Part shown: positions 53,563 to 62,920 of the stretch, piece after piece | Layout of the letters: each line of letters starts with the position of its first letter | Position numbering within the stretch: position 1 is the first letter of the stretch | Origin: Roseateles oligotrophus | GTDB lineage: Bacteria > Pseudomonadota > Gammaproteobacteria > Burkholderiales > Burkholderiaceae_C | NCBI RefSeq assembly: GCF_014204525.1 | Contig: NZ_JACHLP010000005.1 | Coordinates: 280,326-344,325 of the forward strand | Reading direction: 5' to 3' | Length of the DNA stretch: 64,000 bases | Program-made: the position numbers and the translations under genes | Notes under the pieces: model-generated | What the model was told of the DNA's origin: nothing | Database searches by the model: none | Seen by the model: only the letters and a program-made list of their open reading frames with translations

Positions 53563-56022
53563 ATGCCTTTTGCCTCTTCGCGGCCCCAGCCCCCTGCCCT
53601 TTATGCCGCCCCTGTCTTGAACCCCCTCGCCCAGGCCGTGCAACTGGCACTGCTGGGCATGGCCTTGGTCGCCGCCCTGGGCGCCAGCCCGGCCGCCCGG
53701 GCGGCCAGTCCGCAGCCCCTGGATGCCGTGGCGGTGCAAAGTTATGAACTGCCCGCCGGCCCGTTGGGGCGCACGCTGGCCGGCTTTGCCGTCCAGGCGG
53801 GCATTGCCCTGTCCTTCGAGCCCGCGCTCACCGAAGGCCTGCGCAGCCCGCCTCTGCAGGGCCGTTTCAGCGCTCGCGAAGCCGCCACCCGGCTGCTGGC
53901 CGGCAGCGGCCTCAGCCTGGTGCTGCGTAGCGACGGCAGCTACACGCTGCAAAAAGCAGCCCTGACTCTGGAAGAGGCCACGCTGCCGGTGGTGCGGGCC
54001 AAGGCCAAGGTGGAGCGCGAGACGGCGACCGGGCCGGTGCTGGGCTTTGTGGCCACGCGCAGCGCCACGGCAACCAAGACGGACAGCACGCTGCTGGAAA
54101 TTCCCCAATCGCTGTCGGTCATAGGCCGCGATGAGATCGAATCGCATGGCTTTCTTAGCACGCGCGAGGCCTTGCGCTACACGGCCGGGGTGCAGACCGA
54201 ACCCTGGGGTATCGACGACCGTCCCTACCAGTACGCCACAATCCGCGGGTTCGACCCAGCCTCCTACCTCGACGGGCTGCGCCTGCCGAGTTCCCCGAGT
54301 GGCTGGACATTCGGCTCAAGCGAATCCTACGGCCTGGAGCGGGTCGAGGTGCTGCGTGGGCCGTCCTCGGTGCTGTTCGGCCAAGGCGATGTTGGCGGCT
54401 TGGTCAACTGGGTCAGCAAGCTACCCCGGCAGCAGGCGGTGAACGAGGTGGAACTGCAGCTTGGCGGCAATGCCTTGCGCCAGCTTGGCATCGACCTCGG
54501 TGGCAGCGCCGATGCCGAGGGGCGCCTGCTGTGGCGATTTGTCGGCCTCAGCCAGGAGCGCAATTCTCAACACGATTTCCCTGGTTTCAAGCCCTTGGGT
54601 GCCAGTCGCCAATACCTGGCGCCGTCGCTGACCTGGCTGCTCTCCCCGGCCACCCGCCTGACCCTGCACGGCAGCTATTTGCAACACCGCAGTCCAGGGA
54701 ACTTTGCTGAGTATGTCTACGATCAAGGAGGCCGTAGCGGCGTGCTGACCGACGAACCCGGCTACACCCATTTCGAACAAAAACAATGGGGCATCGGCTA
54801 CAAACTCGAGCACCGCTTCGATTCCGGCTGGCGCTTGCAACAGGATCTGCGCACCGCCTCCCAAGCCATCCCGGATCACACCACCCTGTCCGCCTACGGC
54901 CGGGCCGACCCGGTCAGCGGCATATTGCCCCGCACCAATGTACTGGTTGATGAGTTGCTACGCTCCACCGCAGTGGACACGCGTTTGCTAGGCAGCTTTG
55001 TCACCGGCGCCGTCGAGCATCACCTGCTCGTCGGTGTCGATGGGCTGCGCAGCCACTCCGACGTGGAGAATACCTACTCGCCCAAGGCGCCCAGCCTCGA
55101 TATTCACAAACCGGTCTATGGCGTCGGCGTCAGCCGGCCGGGTGCCGCGGAGCGCAGCAGTGATTACAGCGAGATCCAACATCTGGCCGGTCTCTACCTG
55201 CAAGACCAGATCAAATTCGGCCCGCATTGGCAGCTTACCTTGGGTGGCAGGCAAGACTGGGTGAAGAGCCGGCAAAACAACCGCCTGAACGGCGAAAAGA
55301 CCGGTGCCAACGATCAGGCCTTCACCGGCCGCGCCGGGCTGAGCTACCTCGCCAGCTCGGGGCTGGCGCCGTATCTCAGCTATTCCGAGTCCTTCCTGCC
55401 CACGACCGGAAAGGACGGCCAGGGCGAGCCCTTCAAGCCCACCCGGGGGCAGCAGGTCGAGCTGGGCGTCAAATACCAGCCATCCGGCGCCCGCACTCTG
55501 CTGACGGCGGCGGTGTACGAGCTGAGCAAGACCCATGTCGTCAGCTACGACCCGGTAACCTTTGCGGGCCACCAGCGCGGCGAGATATGCACGCGCGGCC
55601 TGGAACTGGAGGCCAAGGCTTCGCTGGTTAACGGGCTTGATCTGACGGCCCAGTATTCGTTCAACAATGTAGCGACCACCCGCGACAGCAACCCTGGCCT
55701 GATCGGCAAGCGCCCGGTCGGCGTGTCCCGGCACCTGGCATCGGTCTGGCTGGATTACACAATCCAGAGCGGTGAGCTGAGCGGCCTGGGCTTCGGTGCC
55801 GGCGCGCGCTACCGGGAGGGCTTCTATGGCGACGACAAGAACTCGGTGAGCAATCGCAGCATCACCCTGGTCGATGCCACGCTGCATTACACGAGCGGCC
55901 CCTGGCGCTTGGCGCTGAACGGCAGCAATCTGTTCGACCAGGAACAAGGCAGCTACGCATGGGGCGTGTACTGGCCCGGCGTCAAACGTGCGCTAACGGC
56001 CAGCCTGCGCTACCAGTTCTGA
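53563..56022 (+). CDS. TonB-dependent ferrisiderophore receptor with STN signalling domain
   Basis: An 819-residue outer membrane receptor. After a signal peptide (to about residue 47) a secretin/TonB short N-terminal (STN) domain covers about 60-120; it signals to FecR. The plug lies at about 160-300 (LEIPQSLSVIGRDEIE; RGFDPASYLDGLRLP; RVEVLRGPSSVLFGQGDVGG split), then the barrel ends ALTASLRYQF. I chose ATG 53563. It completes the FecI-FecR-receptor cassette and would import a ferric siderophore. Confidence 0.93.
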   Translation: MPFASSRPQPPALYAAPVLNPLAQAVQLALLGMALVAALGASPAARAASPQPLDAVAVQSYELPAGPLGRTLAGFAVQAGIALSFEPALTEGLRSPPLQGRFSAREAATRLLAGSGLSLVLRSDGSYTLQKAALTLEEATLPVVRAKAKVERETATGPVLGFVATRSATATKTDSTLLEIPQSLSVIGRDEIESHGFLSTREALRYTAGVQTEPWGIDDRPYQYATIRGFDPASYLDGLRLPSSPSGWTFGSSESYGLERVEVLRGPSSVLFGQGDVGGLVNWVSKLPRQQAVNEVELQLGGNALRQLGIDLGGSADAEGRLLWRFVGLSQERNSQHDFPGFKPLGASRQYLAPSLTWLLSPATRLTLHGSYLQHRSPGNFAEYVYDQGGRSGVLTDEPGYTHFEQKQWGIGYKLEHRFDSGWRLQQDLRTASQAIPDHTTLSAYGRADPVSGILPRTNVLVDELLRSTAVDTRLLGSFVTGAVEHHLLVGVDGLRSHSDVENTYSPKAPSLDIHKPVYGVGVSRPGAAERSSDYSEIQHLAGLYLQDQIKFGPHWQLTLGGRQDWVKSRQNNRLNGEKTGANDQAFTGRAGLSYLASSGLAPYLSYSESFLPTTGKDGQGEPFKPTRGQQVELGVKYQPSGARTLLTAAVYELSKTHVVSYDPVTFAGHQRGEICTRGLELEAKASLVNGLDLTAQYSFNNVATTRDSNPGLIGKRPVGVSRHLASVWLDYTIQSGELSGLGFGAGARYREGFYGDDKNSVSNRSITLVDATLHYTSGPWRLALNGSNLFDQEQGSYAWGVYWPGVKRALTASLRYQF

Positions 56023-56115
56023 GCGGCACGCGAGGCGGGCGCCGCCCGCCTCTCCATCACCCAGCTCGCCGATGCGCTGGGCCAGCGGTACCAGGATCTG
56101 ATTCCGCTGCTGTGA
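56023..56115 (+). pseudogene. remnant of an Xre/antitoxin gene duplicating 56234-56605
   Basis: The 30 codons after the receptor stop read AAREAG..RLSITQLADALGQRYQDL and then a stop. They line up with residues 12-40 of the antitoxin at 56234 with about two thirds identical positions, and the DNA is also clearly similar. It lacks a start and most of the gene, so it is a degenerate duplicate or the scar of an insertion. Confidence 0.7.
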
Positions 56116-56122
56116 ATAGTTT

Positions 56123-56162
56123 GGGGTCGGAGTCAATTAATTGACTCCGACCCCATTTTTTC
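56123..56162 (+). terminator. 32-bp perfect palindrome followed by T-run
   Basis: GGGGTCGGAGTCAATT is followed without loop by its exact reverse complement (56123-56154), then A and seven T. It can terminate transcription from the receptor gene. Its shape also resembles REP/RAYT-associated palindromes of the type GGGGTC...GACCCC. Confidence 0.8.
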
Positions 56163-56233
56163 ACATGGCTTGGCACCATGCATGCACAGTGCACAAAATG
56201 TGCCTACCAACCGCCTGCCTTCGGGAGTGACCC

Positions 56234-56605
56234 ATGGACACCACGGCCTTCGCGGAAGTGCTTGAAGCGGCACGCGAAGCGGGCACCTCCCGCTTCTCAG
56301 CCACCTACCTCGCCGATGCGCTCGGCCTGCAGTACCAGGATCTGGCCTCGCTGGCCGGGGTGCATCGCAACACCTTGCGCACCCACCCCGAATTGCCGCG
56401 GCTGCAGGCGGCGCTGCGAGATCTGGTGCGGGTGCTGTCGGCCGCCAGGACGCTGCAGCCGGATACCGCACGAGCCTTCTTCATGGTCAAGAACGAGCCC
56501 ATCCCGGTGTTTCGCCACAAGACCTTGTTGCAGTTGGTGCAGGAAGGTCGCACGGATGATGCGGTGGACTATCTGGAGTCCGTCAGCGCCGGTTTCACCG
56601 GATGA
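56234..56605 (+). CDS. Xre/ParS-type antitoxin (partner of RES toxin)
   Basis: A 123-residue antitoxin with a helix-turn-helix (SATYLADALGLQYQDLASLAGVHRNTL split) and a C-terminal toxin-binding DUF2384-like part (MVKNEPIPVFRHKTLLQLVQEG split, then AVDYLESV). It overlaps the RES toxin by ATGA. The frame is intact although its toxin is broken. A second, decayed copy lies at 56023-56115. Confidence 0.85.
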   Translation: MDTTAFAEVLEAAREAGTSRFSATYLADALGLQYQDLASLAGVHRNTLRTHPELPRLQAALRDLVRVLSAARTLQPDTARAFFMVKNEPIPVFRHKTLLQLVQEGRTDDAVDYLESVSAGFTG

Positions 56606-56948
56606 TTCTTTGCGACCTGCCTCCCGGCACGCCGCTGTTTCGCGCGCATGTGCCGCAGTGGGCGAGCCGACCCACCAGTGGCGCCGGTGCTGCACGCAAG
56701 GGCGGACGCTTCAACCGCGAAGGTGTCGCCGCGCTGTATCTGTCGCTGGACGAATTGAACCGCCCACCTGGGTGCTTGGCGATATGGTGCTGGCCCAGGG
56801 ACACAAGGGCATCTTGTTTCCCAGCCAGGTTCATGCCGGCGGGAGCAATGTGGTGGTGTATGTGGACAGGCTCAAGGACGGCGCTTCGGTCGAAGCCAAC
56901 GATCCCAATGGCGATCTCCCCAGGGACCGCTCCAGTTGGCGGCGCTGA
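56602..56948 (+). pseudogene. RES-domain toxin, deleted and frameshifted
   Basis: The first 55 codons encode a good RES start (LFRAHVPQWA; KGGRFNREGVAALYLS). After about 56757 the homology jumps to another frame that continues the toxin end (PTWVLGDMVLAQGHKGILFPS; NVVVYVDRL; LPRDRSSW). About 60 central residues, including catalytic positions, are missing. The toxin is therefore inactive, and the antitoxin is orphaned. Confidence 0.85.
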
Positions 56949-57275
56949 GCAAGGCCTGCAGCAAGGGCCGATGAACCTGGCACTGAGCTTGTCCAGGGTC
57001 CACAACTCGGCGCCCGGTGTCATCAGGGTGGAGGCGAGCAGTTGCATGTCCATCCGTCCGCAACCCAGGCCGTACAGGCGCTCGCTGTGTCGCCGGAAGT
57101 GGTCAACCCACACCGAGGTGTCAACCAGCACCTCTTTCATCGATCGCGGCATGTCATCTCGGCGGCGGGGAATCTCCGGCATATCAGCTGCGGCCCCGCC
57201 CAATGCGGCCAAGCGTTTCGCCGTCTGGATGCGCACAAAGGTCTTGACGGCTTCACGGTCCTGACAACACGCCAT
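56938..57275 (-). pseudogene. decayed VapB-VapC toxin-antitoxin remnant
   Basis: On the minus strand, the sequence begins with a VapB C-terminal remnant (REAVKTFVRIQTAKRLAALGG; EIPRRR) and runs in the same frame into a PIN-domain start (MKEVLVDTSVWVDHFRRH at 57140). This joins abruptly to a PIN C-terminal part (LLASTLMTPGAELWTLDK) and then shifts frame to an end such as VHRPLLQALLSA. The central acidic residues are gone, so it is non-functional. Confidence 0.75.
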
Positions 57276-57301
57276 GAACCCATGGCCGTCATGGAGGGCA
57301 C

Positions 57302-57329
57302 AACAAAACCGGCCTCTGGTGGAGGCCGG
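57302..57329 (-). terminator. terminator of aceA
   Basis: On the minus strand CCGGCCTC and GAGGCCGG pair around CACCA, followed by TTTTGTTG. It lies 38 bases after the aceA stop. Confidence 0.8.
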
Positions 57330-57366
57330 CTCTGCTCACAAGCCCGGGCAGCCCGGGTCCACGTCC

Positions 57367-58668
57367 TCAACCATGCTTGGCGTCAAAGAACTGCTCGTCC
57401 TCGGTCGAGCCCTTCAGCGCGGCGGTGGAGGCTTCGCGCTCGATGGTGGTGGTGACGGCGTCGAAGTAACCCGTACCCACCTCGCGCTGGTGCTTGACGG
57501 CCGTGAAGCCACGCTCGGCGGCGGCGAACTCGGCTTCCTGCAGCTCCACGAAGGCGCTCATATTGTTGCGGGCATAGCCGTAGGCCAGGTTGAACATCGA
57601 GTAGTTCAGGCTGTGGAAGCCGGCCAGGGTGATGAACTGGAATTTGTAGCCCATGGCGCCCAGCTCGCGCTGGAACTTGGCGATCGTCGCGTCATCCAGG
57701 TTCTTCTTCCAGTTGAAGGAGGGCGAGCAGTTGTAAGCCAGCAGCTTGCCGGGGAACTTGGCATGGATGGCGTCGGCAAAGGCCTTGGCGAAGGCCAGGT
57801 CGGGCTTGCCGGTTTCGCACCAGATCATGTCGGCGTACTCGGCATAGGCCAGGCCGCGGCTGATGGCTTGCTCCAGGCCGTTGCGGGTGCGGAAGAAGCC
57901 TTCGACGGTGCGCTCGCCGGTGCAGAAGGGCTTGTCGTTGTCGTCGATATCGCTGGTGACCAGGTCGCCGGCCTCGGCATCGGTGCGGGCCAGCAAGACG
58001 GTGGGCGTGCCCATCACATCGGCCGCCAGACGGGCCGCCACCAGCTTGGCCACGGCCTCGCGGGTGGGCACCAGCACCTTGCCACCCATATGGCCGCACT
58101 TCTTGGCGGCGGCCAGTTGGTCCTCGAAGTGGACGCCGGCGGCGCCGGCTTCGATCATGGCCTTCATCAGCTCGAAGGCGTTCAGCACGCCGCCGAAACC
58201 GGCTTCGGCATCGGCCACGATGGGGGCGAAGTAGTCGATGTCGTTCTTGCCCTCGCTCCACTGGATCTGGTCGGCACGGGCGAAGGTGGCGTTGATCTTT
58301 TTGACGACCTTGGGCACCGAGTCCACCGAGTACAGGGACTGGTCGGGGTACATCTCGCCATTGCTATTGGCGTCGCCCGCCACCTGCCAGCCGGACAGAT
58401 AGATGGCCTTCAGGCCGGCCTTGACCTGCTGCATGGCCTGGTTGCCGGTCAGCGCGCCCAGAGAGTTGACGAAGGGCTCGGTGTTGACCAGGTTCCACAG
58501 CTTCTCGGCGCCGCGCTGGGCCAGGGTGTGCTCGACCTTCAGCGAGCCGCGCAGGCGCACCACGTCGGCGGCCGTGTAGCCGCGCTTGATGCCCTTCCAA
58601 CGGGGGTTCTCGGCCCAGTCTTTCTCGAGGGCGGCGATTTGCTGTTCACGGCTCAGATTCGTTGTCAT
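57367..58668 (-). CDS. aceA: isocitrate lyase
   Basis: A 433-residue glyoxylate-shunt enzyme that splits isocitrate into glyoxylate and succinate. The catalytic KKCGH loop is at residues 189-193. Other motifs are [10 protein letters not shown] near 92, [11 protein letters not shown] near 150 and [10 protein letters not shown] near 225. It is a stand-alone transcript ending at its own terminator. Its 5' leader carries an ATCA repeat. Confidence 0.97.
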   Translation of the reverse strand: MTTNLSREQQIAALEKDWAENPRWKGIKRGYTAADVVRLRGSLKVEHTLAQRGAEKLWNLVNTEPFVNSLGALTGNQAMQQVKAGLKAIYLSGWQVAGDANSNGEMYPDQSLYSVDSVPKVVKKINATFARADQIQWSEGKNDIDYFAPIVADAEAGFGGVLNAFELMKAMIEAGAAGVHFEDQLAAAKKCGHMGGKVLVPTREAVAKLVAARLAADVMGTPTVLLARTDAEAGDLVTSDIDDNDKPFCTGERTVEGFFRTRNGLEQAISRGLAYAEYADMIWCETGKPDLAFAKAFADAIHAKFPGKLLAYNCSPSFNWKKNLDDATIAKFQRELGAMGYKFQFITLAGFHSLNYSMFNLAYGYARNNMSAFVELQEAEFAAAERGFTAVKHQREVGTGYFDAVTTTIEREASTAALKGSTEDEQFFDAKHG

Positions 58669-58712
58669 GGTGTGTACTCCTGCAAGGGTAGAGAGAGGAA
58701 AGGAAAGAAGCG

Positions 58713-58736
58713 ATCAATCAATCAATCAATCAATCA
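58713..58736. repeat. ATCA tetranucleotide repeat, six units
   Basis: Six uninterrupted ATCA units lie 45 bases upstream of the aceA start codon (TGAT units in the aceA direction), within the probable leader. Confidence 0.9.
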
Positions 58737-58880
58737 GGCAATCAAAAAACGGCAAGCAAACTTTCTGCAAAACAGGCGCGCCGGCTGGGGCGAACTCCGG
58801 GCTGTTGAAACAGCGCGTCTGGGCTTGTTTCTACGGCTTCCGTGTTCCGGCGCTGTGACTCAAGATTAGCCCTCTCTCCA

Positions 58881-58932
58881 AGTCTTGTGAAGACTTATGT
58901 CTTATATAAGACTCAATTTAATATTCATGCAA
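58881..58932 (-). promoter_or_regulatory. aceA promoter region with nested inverted repeats
   Basis: AGTCTT-GTG-AAGACT (58881-58895) and GTCTTATATAAGAC (58899-58912) share a GTCTT/AAGAC motif. A possible promoter on the minus strand is TTGCAT (58927-58932), 18 bases, TATATA (58903-58908). The rest of the 536-base gap 58669-59204 is AT-rich (58860-59040) and holds no convincing gene. Confidence 0.45.
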
Positions 58933-59134
58933 ATCAACAACTTAAAAACAAAATTTCTGATCATGAAATGTCATTCACCATAATGAGAAAAAATGTCGCA
59001 GCGCAGCATCAGATGAAATCACGATGTGGAATCACCGTTTCGTATCGTGGAATTTTGCTGGCAAGGCCAAAAATCCAGCCGCTGCCCTCCTCTTGATCGG
59101 TGCTCTTGCAGCGGAATCGCGCGGCGCACAGACG

Positions 59135-59157
59135 AAAAAAAGCCCACCGAGGTGGGC
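59135..59157 (-). terminator. terminator of marC
   Basis: The minus strand reads GCCCACC-TC-GGTGGGC followed by seven T, about 48 bases after the marC stop. Confidence 0.88.
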
Positions 59158-59204
59158 CGAGGCAAGGTGGAAGTGGGTGGATAAGTTTTCCAGCCCGCGC
59201 AAGC

Positions 59205-59807
59205 TCAAAGCCCGCCGATGAAGTAGCGCTTCAGGCCGGCTAGGCACATCTCCACCGCGATGGCGGTCAGCACCAGGCCCATCAGCTTCTCCAGCGCGGA
59301 GATCACCGAGTCGCCCAGCAAGCGGCGGATGCGGTCGGCCATCAACAGCATCAGGCCGGAGACCAGCATGGCGGCCGTCAGCGCGGCAATCCACTCCAGG
59401 ATGCGCTCGGGCTGGCGCGAGGCCAGCAGCAACACCGTGGCCATGGCCGAGGGCCCCGCCAGCAAGGGCACGGCCAGCGGGAAGATCAGCGGCTCGCGGC
59501 CCGGCTCCAGGCCGTAGGCCGACTCGCTGGAGGTGCCGAAGATCATGCGGATGGCGATGATCAGCAGGATCACGCCGCCGGCCACCTCCAGCGAGCGCTC
59601 GGACAGATGCATGACGCGCAAAAAGCTGTCGCCCAGGAACATAAAGGCAAACAGCACGACAAAGGCGATGCCCACCTCGCGGAAAGCCACCCAGCGGCGG
59701 CGCTTCTCGGGCACGGCGCGCATGATGGGGATGAAGATGGGGAGGCTGCCCAGCGGGTCCAAAACCAGCAAAAGCAGGATGAAGGCGGAGAGAAAGCTAT
59801 GGTCCAT
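59205..59807 (-). CDS. MarC family integral membrane protein
   Basis: A 200-residue membrane protein with six expected helices. LLLVLDPLGSLPIFIPI at the start and the FPLAVPLLAGPSAMATVLLL region near residue 108 are MarC family motifs. Function in the family is unknown; the old link to multiple antibiotic resistance is not supported. It lies 56 bases from xerD on the same strand. Confidence 0.9.
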   Translation of the reverse strand: MDHSFLSAFILLLLVLDPLGSLPIFIPIMRAVPEKRRRWVAFREVGIAFVVLFAFMFLGDSFLRVMHLSERSLEVAGGVILLIIAIRMIFGTSSESAYGLEPGREPLIFPLAVPLLAGPSAMATVLLLASRQPERILEWIAALTAAMLVSGLMLLMADRIRRLLGDSVISALEKLMGLVLTAIAVEMCLAGLKRYFIGGL

Positions 59808-59863
59808 GGGGCGCGATTGTCGCGCGCCCGCCCCCACTTGGTCCGGAAAACAAGGCCGAAAAC

Positions 59864-60835
59864 TCAGGCACGGGGGTGGTGAGCCGCGTGGATGGCCTTG
59901 AGACGCTCGCGCGCCACATGGGTGTAGATCTGGGTGGTGGACAGATCGGCATGCCCCAACAGCAGCTGCACCACCCGCAGATCGGCGCCATGGTTGAGCA
60001 GATGGGTGGCAAAAGCATGGCGCAAGGTATGGGGCGAGAGCGGGCTGCTGATGCCGGCCGCCAGCGCATGCTTTTTCACCAGGGTCCAGAACATCTGGCG
60101 CGTCATGCACTCGCCACGCACCGTGACGAAGAGCTCATCGCAGCGCATGCCTTTGAGCAACTCGCCGCGCGCCTGCTGCAAATAGCGCATCAGCCAGCCA
60201 TGGGCGATCTCGCCAAAGGGCACGAGCCGCTCTTTCGAGCCCTTGCCGGTGATGCGCAAGACCGTTTCCTTGAAGCCCACATGCACGCTTTTGAGGGTCA
60301 CCAGCTCCGTCACCCGCAAGCCGCTGGCATACATCAGCTCCAGCATGGCGCGGTCGCGCAGGCCCAGGGCAGTGTCGGTATCGGGTGCATTCAGCAAGGC
60401 CTCGACCTGGGCCTGACTGAGCAGCTTGATATTGCGCGGCTGGGCTTTGGAGTTCGCCAGCCGCAGGCTCGGGTCTTGCTGGATGCGCTGCTCCCGCAAG
60501 GCCCAGCGGAAAAAGCGCTTGAACACGCTCAGGCGGCGGTTGGCGCTGGTGGTCTTGCCGCCCTCAAAGCGGCTGCACGCGTAGGCCTCCAGATCGTCCT
60601 CGCTGCATTGGTCCAGATTGCGCTCGGCCTCAAGCGCCAGCCAATCGGCCAGCAAGCCTAGATCGCGCCCATAGGCCTCCAGGGTGTTGCGGGCCAAGCC
60701 ATCTTCCAGCCACAGCGCCTCGACAAATTGGTCGATCAGCTGCTGGCTTTGCTGGCGTGGCTGCGAGTGGGCCAGGCGCTCCGCCGCATCAATCGAGCTT
60801 GAGTTTTTGTTGTTGGACGACGGATTTGTAGACAT
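59864..60835 (-). CDS. xerD: tyrosine recombinase XerD
   Basis: A 323-residue site-specific recombinase that resolves chromosome dimers at dif. The catalytic residues are R in SGLRVTEL, K in TGKGSKER, H and R in [11 protein letters not shown] in LGHADLS and Y in TQIYTHV. The start ATG at 60835 overlaps the Bug-receptor gene by 47 bases. The N-terminal 30 residues are Ser/Asn-rich and unlike other XerD proteins, so a later non-ATG start cannot be excluded. Confidence 0.93.
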   Translation of the reverse strand: MSTNPSSNNKNSSSIDAAERLAHSQPRQQSQQLIDQFVEALWLEDGLARNTLEAYGRDLGLLADWLALEAERNLDQCSEDDLEAYACSRFEGGKTTSANRRLSVFKRFFRWALREQRIQQDPSLRLANSKAQPRNIKLLSQAQVEALLNAPDTDTALGLRDRAMLELMYASGLRVTELVTLKSVHVGFKETVLRITGKGSKERLVPFGEIAHGWLMRYLQQARGELLKGMRCDELFVTVRGECMTRQMFWTLVKKHALAAGISSPLSPHTLRHAFATHLLNHGADLRVVQLLLGHADLSTTQIYTHVARERLKAIHAAHHPRA

Positions 60836-61772
60836 CGAATTCGGCCTTGATCTGGGCCGCAAACTGTTCCGGGCTGTTGGCAACGATCAGGGAGCCGGTG
60901 TCCTCGATGCGTTTTTTGACCTCGGGGATTTCCAAGGTCTTGCGCGCCGCATTGTGGATCTTGTCCACCACCTCCCTGGGCAAGCCCTTGGGGCCGTAGA
61001 GGCCGTAGTAAGCCATGCGGTTGACCGGCGCCAGCCCGACTTCCTTGAAGGTCGGCACATTGGGCAGCTGGGCCAGGCGCTGCGGCGCGGCCACGACGAT
61101 GGGGATCAGGCGGCCGTCCTTGATGAAAGGCAGGGCCGAGGGCAGATTGTCAAAAATCATCGGCACCTGGCCGGCCACCGTGTCGTTCAGCGCCGGGCCG
61201 GCGCCGCGGTAAGGGATGTGCAGCACGAAGACCCCGGCCAGGCTTTTGTACAGCTCCATCTGCAGATGGCCGATGCCGCCGGTGCCCGAGCTGGCGTAGC
61301 TGTACTTGCCCGGGTTTTTCTTCAGCTCGGCCACAAAGCCCTTGTAATCGCGCGCCGGAAACGAGGGGTGGACCGCGATCACATTGGGCGTGGCCGCCAG
61401 ATTGATGATGGGGGTGAAATCGGTGATGGGGTTGTAGGGGATCTTGGCATTGATGGCCGGATTGGCTGCCGTGGTCGAGACCGTGGCCATGCCCAGGGAA
61501 TAGCCATCGGGCGCGGACTTGGCCGTGTCATTGGCGCCGATCAGGCCGCCGCCACCGGCCTTGTTCTCCACCACCACCGTCTGGCCCAGGGCCAGATGCA
61601 TGCGCTCGGCCAGCACCCGGGCCACGATGTCCGTCGTGCCACCCGGCGCAAAAGGCACGACCAGACGAACCGGCTTGCTCGGATAGGGCTGCTGCGCCCA
61701 GGCCCCGGCGGGGCCCCAAGCCACCAAGCCCAACAGCAGGGTTTTGATCATGCAGATGCGTCCGTAGGCCAT
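60789..61772 (-). CDS. Bug-family tripartite tricarboxylate transporter receptor
   Basis: A 327-residue periplasmic binding protein with a signal peptide ending AWAQQ. Motifs of the Bug family are [16 protein letters not shown] near residue 29, [10 protein letters not shown] near 70, and [12 protein letters not shown] near 185. Such receptors are abundant in Burkholderiales and often lack nearby transporter genes, as here. The ligand is unknown. The ATG at 61772 has GGAG seven bases upstream. Confidence 0.93.
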   Translation of the reverse strand: MAYGRICMIKTLLLGLVAWGPAGAWAQQPYPSKPVRLVVPFAPGGTTDIVARVLAERMHLALGQTVVVENKAGGGGLIGANDTAKSAPDGYSLGMATVSTTAANPAINAKIPYNPITDFTPIINLAATPNVIAVHPSFPARDYKGFVAELKKNPGKYSYASSGTGGIGHLQMELYKSLAGVFVLHIPYRGAGPALNDTVAGQVPMIFDNLPSALPFIKDGRLIPIVVAAPQRLAQLPNVPTFKEVGLAPVNRMAYYGLYGPKGLPREVVDKIHNAARKTLEIPEVKKRIEDTGSLIVANSPEQFAAQIKAEFDVYKSVVQQQKLKLD

Positions 61773-61813
61773 GGCAAGACTCCAGGGTGAAAGTGCAAGC
61801 AACGATAAGGCCT

Positions 61814-62920
61814 TCAGGGCGGCTCCGGGGAGCGGGCTAACGCCCAGTCGATGTGCTCGGCCAGCAGCTCCGAGGCGCCCGCGCGCTGGGCTTGCAGGGC
61901 GGCACGGATCTCGGCCGAGTCTTGCACCCGCAAGGCATTGCCCAGGGCCACGGCCAGATTGCGCTGCCAGCGCGCGTGGCCGATGCGGCGTATCGCCGAG
62001 CCCTCGGTCTGGCGCAGAAACGTCGCCTCGTCCCAGGCCCAGAGCTGCATCAGGCTGGCGGCGGCCAGTGCTGGCCTGACGTCGAAATCGGGCAGCAAAG
62101 CCTTTTTCGCAAACTTGTTCCAGGGGCAGATCAGCTGGCAGTCGTCACAGCCATAGATGCGATTGCCCATCAGCGGCCGCAGCTCCAGCGGAATAGGGCC
62201 CTCATGCTCGATGGTCAGATAGGACACGCAGCGCCGTGCATCCACCCGATAGGGCGCGACGATGGCCTGGGTGGGGCAGATGTCCAGGCAGGCGCGGCAC
62301 TGGCCGCAATGCGCCGTGACGGGCTCGCTCAGCGGCAAGGGCAGGTCCAGATAGATTTCGCCCAGGAAGAACATCGAGCCGGCCTCGCGGTGCAGCGTCA
62401 ACGTGTGCCTGCCGCGCCAGCCCAGGCCCGAGCGCGAGGCCAGCTCCACCTCCAGCACCGGGGCGGAATCGGTGAAGGCGCGGTAACCCAGCGGCCCGAC
62501 GGCCTCGGCCAGGCGCTCGGCCAGTTTTTGCAAACGGGCGCGCAAGACCTTGTGATAGTCGCGGCCGCGGGCATAAATCGATAGCTGTGCGTGCTGCGGA
62601 TTCTTCAGCCCGGCCCATTCAATCGCCTGCCAATCGCCGCTGCTGGCGCGTGGCAGATAGTCCATGCGCGCCGTCAGCACCCTGACGGTGCCAGGCACCA
62701 GCTCGGCCGGCCGGGCACGCTTGAGGCCATGCGCCGCCATATAGTGCATGGAGCCGTGGAAACCAGCCTCCAGCCAGGCCAGCAAACCAGGCTCGGCGCG
62801 GGACAAATCGATATCGGCCACGCCAATCTGTGAGAATCCCAACTCAAGCGCCCAAGCGCGCAACTGGTCCAGCAGGGCCAGGCCTTGGTCTTCCTTCAAT
62901 TCCTTCGGAGCTTGCGTCAT
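61814..62920 (-). CDS. queG: epoxyqueuosine reductase QueG
   Basis: A 368-residue cobalamin-dependent reductase that makes queuosine in tRNA. A QueG start [14 protein letters not shown] is followed by two 4Fe-4S motifs: [17 protein letters not shown] and [13 protein letters not shown]. It is divergent from tsaE with a gap of zero bases between start codons. Confidence 0.96.
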   Translation of the reverse strand: MTQAPKELKEDQGLALLDQLRAWALELGFSQIGVADIDLSRAEPGLLAWLEAGFHGSMHYMAAHGLKRARPAELVPGTVRVLTARMDYLPRASSGDWQAIEWAGLKNPQHAQLSIYARGRDYHKVLRARLQKLAERLAEAVGPLGYRAFTDSAPVLEVELASRSGLGWRGRHTLTLHREAGSMFFLGEIYLDLPLPLSEPVTAHCGQCRACLDICPTQAIVAPYRVDARRCVSYLTIEHEGPIPLELRPLMGNRIYGCDDCQLICPWNKFAKKALLPDFDVRPALAAASLMQLWAWDEATFLRQTEGSAIRRIGHARWQRNLAVALGNALRVQDSAEIRAALQAQRAGASELLAEHIDWALARSPEPP

